Source of the DNA: Chondrosia reniformis
Taxonomy: Eukaryota; Porifera; Demospongiae; Chondrillida; Chondrillidae
NCBI GenBank assembly: GCA_947172415.1
Contig: OX359189.1
Span: 7,888,501-7,952,500, forward strand
DNA length: 64,000 nucleotides
Direction of reading: 5' to 3'
Shown here: in pieces, positions 11,726 to 22,600 of the stretch
Layout of the letters: every line of letters begins with the position of its first letter
Numbering within the stretch: position 1 is the stretch's first letter
Notes under the pieces: model-generated
What the model was told of the DNA's origin: nothing
The model's input: only the letters and a program-made list of their open reading frames with translations
Databases searched by the model: none
Position numbers and translations under genes: made by a program

Positions 11726-12905
11726 CATAGATATACGACTCCTTTAATGGATTGGAAACGGCATCACGTGACGCGTATAGGCTTTATATAAATTTTAACC
11801 GCAATATAGATCGAGGGTTGTTACGCTTCCGGTTGCGTAGAATAAGCCGTATCCCTTATATATATCGTCGTTTCCTCAGCAATAGGGCAATTCAATGACG
11901 CTTCACAAGGTATCGATTGAAAGGCTACGTTGCTAAGTATCGTAATATATCGATATATACGGAAATCGTTCGCAACGGATCTTGTAAAGAAGCGAAAAGA
12001 AGGTTACTAATGCACGTAAATCATTTGTGTACCTGTAGTAGTAGCACTACATAATTCTTTAATGAATATAGCATATCCCTAAGAATATCTACATGTGCTA
12101 CACGGACTCCACTAGTTAAAATAGGCCATCCTTTTAGCAAACTTAAGAAAAACGCTGCAGATGGTAACTTGTCGAGCAAACTTTGTGTACCTATATCTGA
12201 CTCTTATAACGGTAAACGTGAAGTCTTTCGATGTGAATCTATTAAGGGAGAGTTAATCTCTGAACTCACCATTACAATGTATCTCTCACTTGAATAATAA
12301 GAGAAAGATATTCTGTTTAAATTAGTAACACAAAAGTGATTAATGCGTAAATTCTTGATTAAAGAGCAGGTATTATAAGGTCAATGTATCTTTATATGAC
12401 TAGTGCATAATGCCTAGAAAGGTTGGACTGCATAGAAGGAAAAATCAAGAAAGGAAGGGCAGGAAAGGGAAGAAGAAGAAAGGCTGATCAATGAAGTGAC
12501 AAAGTTATAGCAAATTCCACACTATCAACTTTTCTGTAATCTTTTCGTGTGTAAGATCTAGACTTTCGTTTTAACTTAGAGATGTTTGAATGGCTAAGGT
12601 CGTTCCAACTAAAAGAGAATTCGCCAAACGTCTTTCTCGAGAACGACGTTTTGCCGACTATTGGACCCTGTATGCGAAATGGGTTTATTCATGAACGTGT
12701 TACGCACCTGCGATATATCCAGAGAATGTACGCTGTCTAAAACGAACGATAAAGCTTGTCTGACTACGGTAAAATCACTCGGTTGTTTCTCGATCGGTTT
12801 CTCGGCCATCTTCACACCTCCAATACTAAAATCCGGAAGCGTAACAACCCTCGCTTGCGTCACGTGATGCCGTTTCCAATCCATTAAAGGAGTCGTATAT
12901 CTATG
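11726..12905. mobile_element. 1,180-bp DNA transposon with TIRs and 7-bp TSD
   Basis: The left end catagatatacgactccttt is matched by its exact reverse complement at the right end. The perfect inversion covers about 48 bp (11726-11773 and 12858-12905), and a second subterminal match (cgagggttgttacgcttccg) follows after a gap on the left. Both sides carry gtctgag (11719-11725 and 12906-12912). The paralogous site upstream of sulfotransferase 3 (17989-17995) holds one gtctgag and no insert. No transposase is recognisable. Only small frames exist, including a minus-strand one of about 66 codons from an ATG near 12809 and a 23-codon very basic one at 12409, so it is probably non-autonomous. Confidence 0.9.
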
Positions 12906-13025
12906 GTCTGAGAGTCAATAGTGTTCACCAGCTCGTTCACCAACGAATCACGACACCCGGAAACCGCTTGCCCACACCCAGGATCTTACACGCAACACCG
13001 GTGTCTGAAAGAGTGTTTGAGGAGA

Positions 13026-14114
13026 ATGCGTATACCTGCTATACGGCGATTCCTACTCGTCAGTGGTATGGTCATAGTAACTGTTATCTGTTTGACAGTT
13101 TTCGGGAATAAAGGGTATTTTGTGGTACAAGTTTCAGAGGAAAAAGAAGCTGTCGATTCGACATTCAAAAATACTCTCTTACCCTTGTCAGTGCAATCTT
13201 TTCAAGGCCCAGTAGCCCATTCTACGAGTATGCAATCAACAGAAACAATGCCTACTCACCACTCACAGCTTTCGAAGAATACTTCAGCTTCATTCAACAA
13301 ACCAACCTCAGAGAATCTAACTAGTTCACGTAACACGTTTTCTTTGTCTGATATTAAAAATATGTTTGGTCGTATTCTCCCAACCAAGAAATGTGGGAAC
13401 GGTACCCTGACGTTTAAAGAAAGGATTTGTACTAAATATGAAAATATGCGGTTTATGAAAAACTCACCAGACAAGGTTGCCTTGGCTAGTTTTCCTGGAT
13501 CTGGGAACACATGGAGTCGTCTCCTCCTGGAGGAGTTGACAGGATATTTTACTGGAGCTGTGTACCAGGATAAAAAACTTATGTGCACTGGATTGATAGG
13601 TGAAGGGATTAAAGATTCTTCAGTTTTGGCTGCAAAAACACATCTTAGTGGAAAGGGCTGGACCAAAGTGATTTATTTATTTCGTAATCCATGGCACTCC
13701 TTCCTATCCTGGTACACGTACTTTGTAATCCGTGACCATGAAACCTCACTTGCAGAGTCTAAAATCACAATTCCTGATTTAACATTTAATAGGTTTTATG
13801 ATAGGTGGAAAAACTTATGGAACTATTATGTATTTAGTGGAGACTTTACATTTCACCTTCTAAACTATGACTTACTGAAAATTAACTTAGAATGGGAACT
13901 CACTAAAGTTGTACAATTTCTAGGTTTAGACTTGAATGAAGACAAGCTGACATGTTTAGTTGAAAATCAACTCAAAACAACTGCTTACAAGAGAAGTGGG
14001 CAGTATGACTTTCCGTATAGCAAAGCGCAAGCTTCACAAATTCAGTCATGGATAGATGAGAAAAGAGATCAGCTTGAAATGTTGGGTATCAATCTAACTT
14101 TATGGGTCTGGTGA
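13026..14114 (+). CDS. WSCD-type sulfotransferase, copy 2
   Basis: Intronless, 362 residues, same architecture as copy 1: signal anchor at the N-terminus, Ser/Thr-rich stem, intact FPGSGNTW loop and RNPWHSF motif. It lacks three residues of the stem found in copy 1 (the RHL after AVDS). The centre differs from copy 1: the segment after YFTG reads AVYQDKKLMC and the later one SWYTYFVIRD. The upstream DNA is type B, shared with copy 3 but interrupted here by the 1,180-bp transposon, whose right end lies about 120 bp before the ATG. Expression from this copy could therefore differ; that is inference. Confidence 0.86.
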   Translation: MRIPAIRRFLLVSGMVIVTVICLTVFGNKGYFVVQVSEEKEAVDSTFKNTLLPLSVQSFQGPVAHSTSMQSTETMPTHHSQLSKNTSASFNKPTSENLTSSRNTFSLSDIKNMFGRILPTKKCGNGTLTFKERICTKYENMRFMKNSPDKVALASFPGSGNTWSRLLLEELTGYFTGAVYQDKKLMCTGLIGEGIKDSSVLAAKTHLSGKGWTKVIYLFRNPWHSFLSWYTYFVIRDHETSLAESKITIPDLTFNRFYDRWKNLWNYYVFSGDFTFHLLNYDLLKINLEWELTKVVQFLGLDLNEDKLTCLVENQLKTTAYKRSGQYDFPYSKAQASQIQSWIDEKRDQLEMLGINLTLWVW

Positions 14115-14496
14115 TGTTGAACCTTTTTGAAATTATTTTTACTTTGCCTGTTTGCGATCATTATAACATATTTTGAGAGTTTACAAGAAACAAAACAACA
14201 CGGTGGATATTATATTAAAAAGGATGGCCTGCAAATCTAATCATAAATGTAATTAAAAATGGTACCATATATAGCAGTAAATTTTCGCGAGTACTTTTAA
14301 TCGCGAAAACATCTTCCATCATTTTACATGTATCTCACTTTCCAACAGAAGAATCGCCACCATTAGACTTTCAGAAAGATTGATGAAAATTTCAATCCTC
14401 TAAAATGTTGATGTATGAACACTTGCTCTGGCTTCCTAATCTGATCAGACTAGGAAGCCATAGCAAGTGTTCATACATTAGGTAGGACATCAGCTG
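14115..14496. repeat. 3' flank of sulfotransferase 2 with inverted repeats
   Basis: Holds a short inversion ttttcgcga...tcgcgaaaa at 14282-14309 and a long foldback at 14411-14478 whose arms both carry atgtatgaacacttgct and tggcttccta. The same tract, with an enlarged loop, occurs after sulfotransferase 3 (19362-19390 and 19494-19614). It lies immediately upstream of SV2 copies 2 and 3 but not of copy 1. Confidence 0.85.
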
Positions 14497-16845
14497 ATGG
14501 CGCGAATTTGCCGTCGCAATTCTACTTCTAGTACTTGTAGGGATTTTCCCCTGGACGAACGACTGAATAAAATGGCGGAAGAGACCATACTCTTTAATGG
14601 CGAAACTGAGAGCGTTAGCCTCATCCCAAATAGCGAAATGTCCCTGAGAAATGTAGCCAGTGGTGCTTCAGACGACAGCGAACAGGAAATATTTCGGGCT
14701 CAAAATTTTGGGGGAGATAAACATTTGTTGGAAGAAGAAATCGAAAACGAAGAAGTAGAAGAGATTACGAGAGAGCTCTAAAGTTTGTGGGATTTGGACC
14801 TTTCCATTTTATAATTCTATTTGCCACTGGTTTAGCCTATGCATCTGATGCTGTAGAAGTACTAGCAGTGTCCTATGTTCTGGAGAGTTCTGGTAATGAT
14901 TGGGGTTACGACTCCACCGGCAACCCTCCACTGTCAAAGTCACAGAAAACTGCAATATCACTGATCACATTTGTAGGGATGATGTTTGGTGGGTATGTCT
15001 GGGGGACATTATCTGACCTGACTGGAAGGAGGAAAACCCTGATTGTTTCACTGCTTGTTAATGGATTGGCTGGTCTGTTTGCTGCATTTTGGCGCAATTA
15101 TTATTACTTCCTCTTGTTGAGATTTATCAGTGGTATAGGGTAAGTTGGAATCACTGTTGGTCACATACGTCAATTATTTATCAATAAGATATTTAGCTAC
15201 ATATTTTGCAGTATAAAAGGTAAATCCTATAAATATGTAGAGCTCTTTAAACTTATGTATATTTCCATTTCAGTGTTGGAGGTTCCATTCCCATTGTGTA
15301 TGCATATCAGTCTGAGTTTACTGAAAAGGGGAAAAGAGCCAAGGTTTTAGCTGCACTTGCCATGTTCTGGCTTCTTGGACAAATATTCGTAGCATCCATC
15401 GGGTGGATCATTATTCCTCACCCGACGAACAACAATAACTTTCTCAGTTGGCAAGTCTTCCTGTTGATTGCAGCTGTACCATCTCTACTGTCAGCCACTC
15501 TGTACATGTTCCTTCCGGAGAGTCCCAAGATGCTCCAACAGGTCGGCCAATAGATCTCTTTGTAGACTTTAGGTTTAACAGTATATGTAAATGGCACATA
15601 CATAATATACATATTACGTATCACATATATATGTGGAATATAAGTATTAATGTATATGTATGTATTAAATAGAAGGGAAAATTGGACAAAGCAGTTCAAG
15701 TGTTCAAAAAGGTTCACAAATGGAATAGCATTTTAATGTGTCGTAAAATGACAGAATTTAAAGTAAGTACATTTCTAAACCAGTTTGTCCACCTTGAGTG
15801 AAATGTGTGAATGTCCACATCCCATTGTCTCTTTGTAGGTTAGGTCACTGACTCTTGAGGTGAAGGACAAAGCTGATTTAGCATTGCCCAGTTGCATGGC
15901 CTACGGTGGACTATGTATGAAGATTCCCATTAAGATTAGGAAGGCACTTTGGAGAACATGCCTGCTATTCAAAAAGAAATATCTTGTCCGAACTCTTATT
16001 TACCTTTGGGTTAACTTTTGTTTATCATTTGGGTAAGTTGAGTCAATAACTTAAGGAATGTGGTAAAGTAGAGGTAGATGAAAATCGTATTTATCTAGAA
16101 GCATTCATATTCGTAGCAGCTCAAATTCCTGGAACAATAATATCTGCAATAGTAGTTGATCTTCCCTGCATGTGGAGATCATTGTGGATATGTAAGTATT
16201 GCAATCATCTGAATATGCAAATACTGTGTACACCTTGTGATGACCACCTTTTCCTTTATGATTCCTTTCCTTTGTTTCTAGCAATTGTACTGGGGTCAAG
16301 TGCCATTTCTTTATTCCTCCTGCTAATTGATCCTGTCAATCTGCTAATTTCAGTGGAAACATTTTCTGTTATTATTTTAAGTATTCATACTGGCATTAAG
16401 GTTGGAGGTTGGAACACATTAGCTCTTTTGCATGTAGAAATGTACCCCACTTCCCTCAGGTGAGTATGTTTCTTTTAGAGATTCATGCAAGAAGCCAGTA
16501 CAAGGCAGACCATGCAGAATTGATACATAGATCCTGTTGTCCCTTTCACTGGTGTAATGCTTAAGTTTATCAGATGGAGTGGAATTAAGATTAGGAAGGC
16601 ACTTTGGAGAACATGTCTGCTATTCAAAAAGAAATATCTTGTCCGAACTCTTATTTTCCACTTCAGGAGGTGTGGGAAGTATTGCAGTTCGTATTGGTGC
16701 CATTGCAGGAAACACTCTCTTTGGGGCTTTCCAAGATAATGTATCTATAGCTGTACCGATGGTCACTGTAGCAGCTCTGCTAGTCTCTGCTTCAGTTGTC
16801 TCTCTCTGTCTGCCAAAGACCACCAAAAGAACACAACTAGAATAG
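14497..16845 (+). pseudogene. SV2-like copy 2, disrupted
   Basis: Remnant of the SV2-like gene, equivalent start at 14572 (an upstream in-frame ATG is at 14497). Breaks relative to copy 3: (1) about 10 bp lost near 14765 between the acidic tail and the first helix, shifting the frame; (2) intron 4 runs directly, near 16052, into the last part of exon 5, deleting the glycosylated lumenal loop; (3) near 16589 a piece of exon 4 replaces the end of the last intron and joins the last exon without its normal acceptor; (4) the aataaa signal found after copy 1 is aataat here. Remaining exon equivalents: to 15139, 15274-15541, 15673-15762, 15839-16032, about 16053-16191, 16282-16459, about 16661-16845. 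A shortened product cannot be excluded, but the first break alone removes the N-terminal start. Confidence 0.9.
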
Positions 16846-17546
16846 ATGTAGATGCTCATTTGTTTTAATTTTTTTATTCTATGATTAATCTTTAAACTTA
16901 TTTTTAATATAATTTTCTGTGGTGTAATAATCATGAAAATATTATATCTTACTCAAAACGGATTATTGAAAGCTGAAAGAATTAAGCTATTAATACATAA
17001 TCATAAATGGTTAATGGTGAAAACACGTCATTAAAATGGAAAAAAGGGGAAAAAATGTTTTTTTAAAGAGTGAAAAAACATGTACCTGGCAAGGCACGAG
17101 TCATAAGGAAAACAGAATATAATTATAAAATATGTGACTGGCCAGTAAATACGTACATTTTTAATCATAATCATTATATTGGAGCGTTCGTTCGATTATT
17201 TTCCCATAAATTGCAATTGTGTCTATATACTCATCCTAAATTACGCCAATATTATCTATATAATAAATTATATACGTATACTCATTCCACTATACCAGAA
17301 AGTAATAATTATACATGCGGAGCAGTAAAATGTGCAAACTAAAAAGCGGACCAGCGGACCTAACTAGAACTGGGTCCACATGACTAAAAGACGGACCAAC
17401 GCGACGCGCCCCAAGATTGATTTTCCACCTTGTGGTAATTAATCACAGTAATATAGACTGTTTTTAGAAAAAATCGATACAGGCAAATTTTAAAGCTATA
17501 TGGTCGGGCGGCTCGGTGGCTACACTCAAAACCAGCATATAGCTGC

Positions 17547-17789
17547 ATGAAGCCATTTTTATTTACATTTTTTCCTTATATCTGCGGACTTGTGCAATCA
17601 ATTTGCAAATCTTTCTTCTGCAGTCAGCACGTGGAAGATTTTTTGAGGAGAATGCGTATACCTGCTATACGACGATTCCTACTCGTCTGTGGTATGGTCA
17701 TAGTAACTGTTATCTGTTTGACAATCTTCGGAAATCAAGGGTATTTTGTGGTACAAGTTTCAGAGGAAAAAGAAGCTAGACTAGAGTGA
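17547..17789 (+). pseudogene. Truncated sulfotransferase fragment (type A)
   Basis: Matches the upstream region and first exon part of sulfotransferase 1 up to the codons after the membrane anchor (VQVSEEKEA), then breaks at about 17774 into unrelated GTGAG-rich DNA and a stop. The homologous MRIP start codon is at 17652. Stem and catalytic domain are absent, so it cannot be an enzyme. It marks where a type A sulfotransferase once followed SV2 copy 2. Confidence 0.9.
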
Positions 17790-18093
17790 GTGTGACAGTG
17801 AGTGAGAATCAGGAAAAAGCGTGAGATCTGGCACAGACATGCGTGTGAGCGTGACATGACAGTCAAATGCGTGTGTCTCACGCCAGATGCGTGAGACTTG
17901 GCAGGTCTGCATATGAATAACCAAAATTGTGGTCTTCTCGTCCCCCATTTTTAATTAAGAGGTCATGGTTTCCGGTTTATTTCTCTTTGTCTGAGAGGGC
18001 TCGTTCACCAACGAATCACGACACCCGGAAACCGCTTGCCCACACCTAGTATCTTTCACGCAACACCGGTGTCTGAAAGAGTGTTTGAGGAGA

Positions 18094-19182
18094 ATGCGTA
18101 TACCTGCTATACGGCGATTCCTACTCGTCAGTGGTATGGTCATAGTAATTGTTATCTGTTTAACAATCTTCGGAAATCAAGGGTATTTTATGATACAAGT
18201 TTCAGAGGAAAAAGGAGCTGTCGATTCAACATTCAAAAATACTCTCTTACCCTTGTCAGTGCAATCTTCCCAAGGCCCAGTAGCCCGTTCTACGAGTATG
18301 CAATCAACAGAAACAATGCTTACTCACCACTCACAGCATTCGAAGAATACTTCAGCTTCATTCAACAAACCAACCTCAGAGAATCTAACTAGTTCACGTA
18401 ACACGTTTTCTTTGTCTGATATTAAAAATATGTTTGGTCGTATTCTCCCAACCAAGAAATGTGGGAACGGTACCCTGACGTTTAAAGAAAGGATTTGTAC
18501 TAAATATGAAAATATGCAGTTTATGAAAAACTCACCAGACAAGGTTGCCTTGGCTAGTTTTCCTGGATCTGGGAACACATGGAGTCGTCTCCTCCTGGAG
18601 GAGTTGACAGGATATTTTACTGGATCTAGGTACCATGATAAAAAACTTATGTGCACTGGATTGATAGGTGAAGGGATTAAAGATTCTTCAGTTTTGGCTG
18701 CAAAAACACATGCTATTGAAAAAAACTACACCAAAGTGATTTATTTATTTCGTAATCCATGGCACTCCTTCCTATCCTTTTACACGTACACTGTAGTCCA
18801 TGACCATGAAGCCTCACTTGCAAGGTCTAAAATCACAATTCCTGATTTAAATTTTAATAAGTATTATGCTAGGTGGAATAACTTATGGAACTATTATGTA
18901 TTTAGTGGAGACTTTACATTTCACCTTCTAAACTATGACTTACTGAAAATTAACTTAGAATGGGAACTCACCAAAGTTGTACAATTTATCGGTTTAGACT
19001 TGAATGAAGACAAGCTGAAATGTTTAGTTGAGAATCAACTCAAAACAACTGCTTACAAGAGAAGTGGGCAGTATGACTTTCCGTATAGCAAAGCGCAAGC
19101 TTCGCGAATTCAGTCATGGATAGATGAGAAAAGAGATCAGCTTGAAATGTTGGGTATCAATCTAACTTTATGGGTCTGGTGA
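18094..19182 (+). CDS. WSCD-type sulfotransferase, copy 3
   Basis: Intronless, 362 residues, closest to copy 2. The signal anchor, stem, FPGSGNTW PAPS loop and RNPWHSF motif are intact. The central acceptor-facing segment is again distinct: SRYHDKKLMC after YFTG, then AIEKNYTKV and SFYTYTVVHD. The flanks, from the stem to the P-loop and the last 100 residues, are nearly identical to the other copies. The type B upstream region here has no transposon insertion and gives the empty-site sequence for copy 2. It lies about 300 bp after the truncated type A fragment and about 500 bp before SV2 copy 3. Confidence 0.87.
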   Translation: MRIPAIRRFLLVSGMVIVIVICLTIFGNQGYFMIQVSEEKGAVDSTFKNTLLPLSVQSSQGPVARSTSMQSTETMLTHHSQHSKNTSASFNKPTSENLTSSRNTFSLSDIKNMFGRILPTKKCGNGTLTFKERICTKYENMQFMKNSPDKVALASFPGSGNTWSRLLLEELTGYFTGSRYHDKKLMCTGLIGEGIKDSSVLAAKTHAIEKNYTKVIYLFRNPWHSFLSFYTYTVVHDHEASLARSKITIPDLNFNKYYARWNNLWNYYVFSGDFTFHLLNYDLLKINLEWELTKVVQFIGLDLNEDKLKCLVENQLKTTAYKRSGQYDFPYSKAQASRIQSWIDEKRDQLEMLGINLTLWVW

Positions 19183-19691
19183 TGTTGAACCTTTTTGAAA
19201 TTATTTTTACTTTTATATATTTTGCCTGTTTGTGATTATTATAACATATTTCGAAAGATTATAGGAAAAGCTTCAAGAAACAAAACAACACGGTGGATAT
19301 TATATTAAAAAGGGCAAATCTAATCGTAAATGTAATTAAAAATGGTACCATATATAGCGGTAAATTTTCGCGAGTACTTTTAATCGCGAAAACTTCTTCC
19401 ATCATTTTACATGTATCTCACTTTCCAACGGAAGAATCGCCACCATTAGACTTTCCAAAAGATTGACAAAAATTTCAATCCTCTTAAATGTTGATGTATG
19501 AACACTTGGGCAACACTTGCTATGGCTTCCTAATCTGATTAAATTAAAAATCATATTAGGAATCTGATTTAATTTAGAAATCCGGCTAGGAAGCCATAGC
19601 AAGTGTTTATACATTAGTGGCGCGAATTTGCCGTCACAATTCTGCTTTTAGTACTTATAGGGATTTTCCCCTGGACGAACGACTGAATAAA
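19183..19691. repeat. 3' flank of sulfotransferase 3, foldback before SV2-3
   Basis: Equivalent to 14115-14571. The foldback at 19494-19614 has the same arms (atgtatgaacacttg and gcttccta) but a larger loop containing extra short inversions. In copy 2 the region just after the foldback offers an upstream ATG (14497). Here the same codon is GTG at 19617, which supports the downstream MAEE methionine at 19692 as the real start. Confidence 0.8.
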
Positions 19692-22600
19692 ATGGCGGAA
19701 GAGACCATACTCTTTAATGGCGAAACTGAGAGCGTTAGCCTCATCCCAAATAGCGAAATGTCGCTGAGAAATGTAGCCAGTGTTGATTCAGACGACAGCG
19801 AACAGGAAATATTTCGGGCTCAAAATTTTGGGGGAGATAAACATTTGTTGGAAGAAGAAATCGAAAACGAAGAAGTAGAAGAGGGAAGATACGATTACGA
19901 GAGAGCTCTAAAGTTTGTGGGATTTGGACCTTTCCATTTTATAATTCTATTTGCCACTGGTCTAGCCCTTGCATCTGATGCTGTAGAAGTACTAGCAGTG
20001 TCCTATGTTCTGGAGAGTTCTGGTAATGATTGGGGTTACGACTCCACCGGCAACCCTCCACTATCAAAGTCACAGAAAACTGCAATATCACTGATCACAT
20101 TTGTAGGGATGATGTTTGGTGGGTATGTCTGGGGGACATTATCTGACCTGACTGGAAGGAGGAAAACCCTGATCGTTTCACTGCTTGTTAATGGATTGGC
20201 TGGTCTGTTTGCTGCATTTTGGCGCAATTATTATTACTTCCTCTTGTTGAGATTTATCAGTGGTATAGGGTAAGTTGGAATCACTGTTGGTCGTCAATTA
20301 TTTATCAATAAGATATTTAGCTACATATATTGCAGTATAAAGGGAAAATCCCATAAATATACAGAGCTCTTTAAACTTATGTATATTTCCATTTCAGTGT
20401 TGGAGGTTCCATTCCCATTGTGTTTGCGTATCAGTCTGAGTTTATTGAAAAGGGGAAAAGAGCCAAATATTTAGCTGGGCTCTCCAGTTTCTGGATTGTG
20501 GGACAAATTTTCACTAGTTCAGTTGGATGGATCATTATTCCTCACCCGACAAACAACAATAACTTTCTCAGTTGGCAAGTCTTCCTGTTGATAGCAGCTG
20601 TACCATCTCTACTGTCAGCCACTCTGTACATGTTCCTTCCGGAGAGTCCCAAGATGCTTCAACAGGTCGGTCATGTGATTTTTGCCTTAGAAACGTTAAT
20701 TAGATTCAATTCACTCTTGAGTAATTATTTTAAGTACAAGCTTAAACCAGAAAGTGATCAGGATCATTTGATTTATGTCCCTTTGGTTAAAAATTATTAA
20801 TTTATTCTAATGGTCGGTTTCGTGTACAAATCAAAGATTTTGGTTAAATACTTTAATGTATTGCATAGAAGATGTCTGTGAGAAAGATCAAGAAGAAGAT
20901 GGCTGAATAATTAGTTAAGCTAGAATCGCTATATTATTTCCTTCTTTAGAAATTTTTGTTGTAATTTAGGGCGACATCCTATATTGGAGATTATACCCTC
21001 ACCATGGAAATGATTGATTGATGAAATATCTTACAATGTTAATGTGTACATATCTGTAGTGTATGTAACAGTATCATCTCAATGTGGAATCCATATACTT
21101 ATTTGTAAAGTGTGTTATTCGTATCTTTAGACTGGGAAACTAGACAAAGCTATACAGGTACTCCAAAAAATTCACAAATGGAATGCTATCTTAATGTGTA
21201 ATGAAGTGAAGGAATTAAAGGTATGTTTTGAAGACAAAGCTCCCTCCCCTAAATGAAAAGTTGGTACAACTTGTGTAAGTACCATACTTCCTTATATCAG
21301 GGAGTACGGTATGCTTCACTGTGTAACATCCCTTTCTTGTTTCTCTACTTTTTATGCCATCCTTACATCTTCACTATTTTTGTAGAAAATTTTTAATATT
21401 TTTATTATATAAGTGGACCAGAAATGGTAAACATTTTACATAGTCGTTTTGGTATTCAACTAATAAAGCACCTTATTGTTTCAGCTCATTCAGTGATATG
21501 GATACAGAGTTTGCCATACTTATTTTTGCTAATGCTGAAATGTTACAATATTTACTTTTGAGACAATTAGGTGCTGAGTTGCACTTGGATCACATAATTG
21601 ACCTAAATCATTTTCTACTTGAGTGAAATGTGTGAATGACCACATCCCATTGTCTCTTTGTAGGTTAAGTCACTGACTCTTGAGGTGAAAGACGAAGCTG
21701 ATTTAGCATTGCCCAGTTGCATGGCCTATGGTGGACTATGTATGAAGATTCCCATTAAGATTAGGAAGGCACTTTGGAGAACATGTCTGCTATTCAAAAA
21801 GAAATATCTTGTCCGAACTCTTATTTTCCTTTGGGTATACCTTTGTTTATCATTTGGGTAAGTTGATAGGCTAGTGATTGACATACAGTGAAATCATGTT
21901 ATTGTTGTTGTTATTGTTAAGTGCCTAGCTATATATTTACAGTATCAAAGTTCTTGAGCTTTTCAATGGCAACTATTAATAAGTAATAATGTCAACATTA
22001 TTTGTACTGAAACACATTACTGGAGGAGGAGGATATTGGAAGCCATATGGATCCACAGAACCATGAACACTAATTCTAATCTGGATTGCGGTCCTATCCT
22101 CAACCAGACCTGGATACCTTTCTTGGACATGTGACCAGTGTATAATTAACGCAATCTGGTATTAACCCTTAAAATCTTAACATAAAAGCTATTCAGAATT
22201 GGGTCCTTTTCAGCTGTTTCTTGTACAAATTTGTACCCTTTCAATATAAAACTGTATATACTTGTATAAGAAACAGCTGCAAATTCTGAATAGCTGCTAT
22301 TTAAGATTTTAAGGGTTTATACCAGATTGTGTTAATTAACTATTCTATAACTAATTACTTTCATTTCATTTGTTCATTTGTTCATTTGTAAGTTGAGTCA
22401 ATAACTTGATATAAGTGGTGGACATGCCGCATAGTGTCAAGTCGACTTTCTGACTGTGAAAACTGGTTGTATTGGACAAGTTGGTCGCTATGCTGGTGGT
22501 TGTTATATACAGGTTCTATTAATACGACTTTCTATTGTGAAAAATTCGGGTGCCGGATAACAGTTGTAATAGATGAGGTGGTCGTTAGCAGTTACACTGT

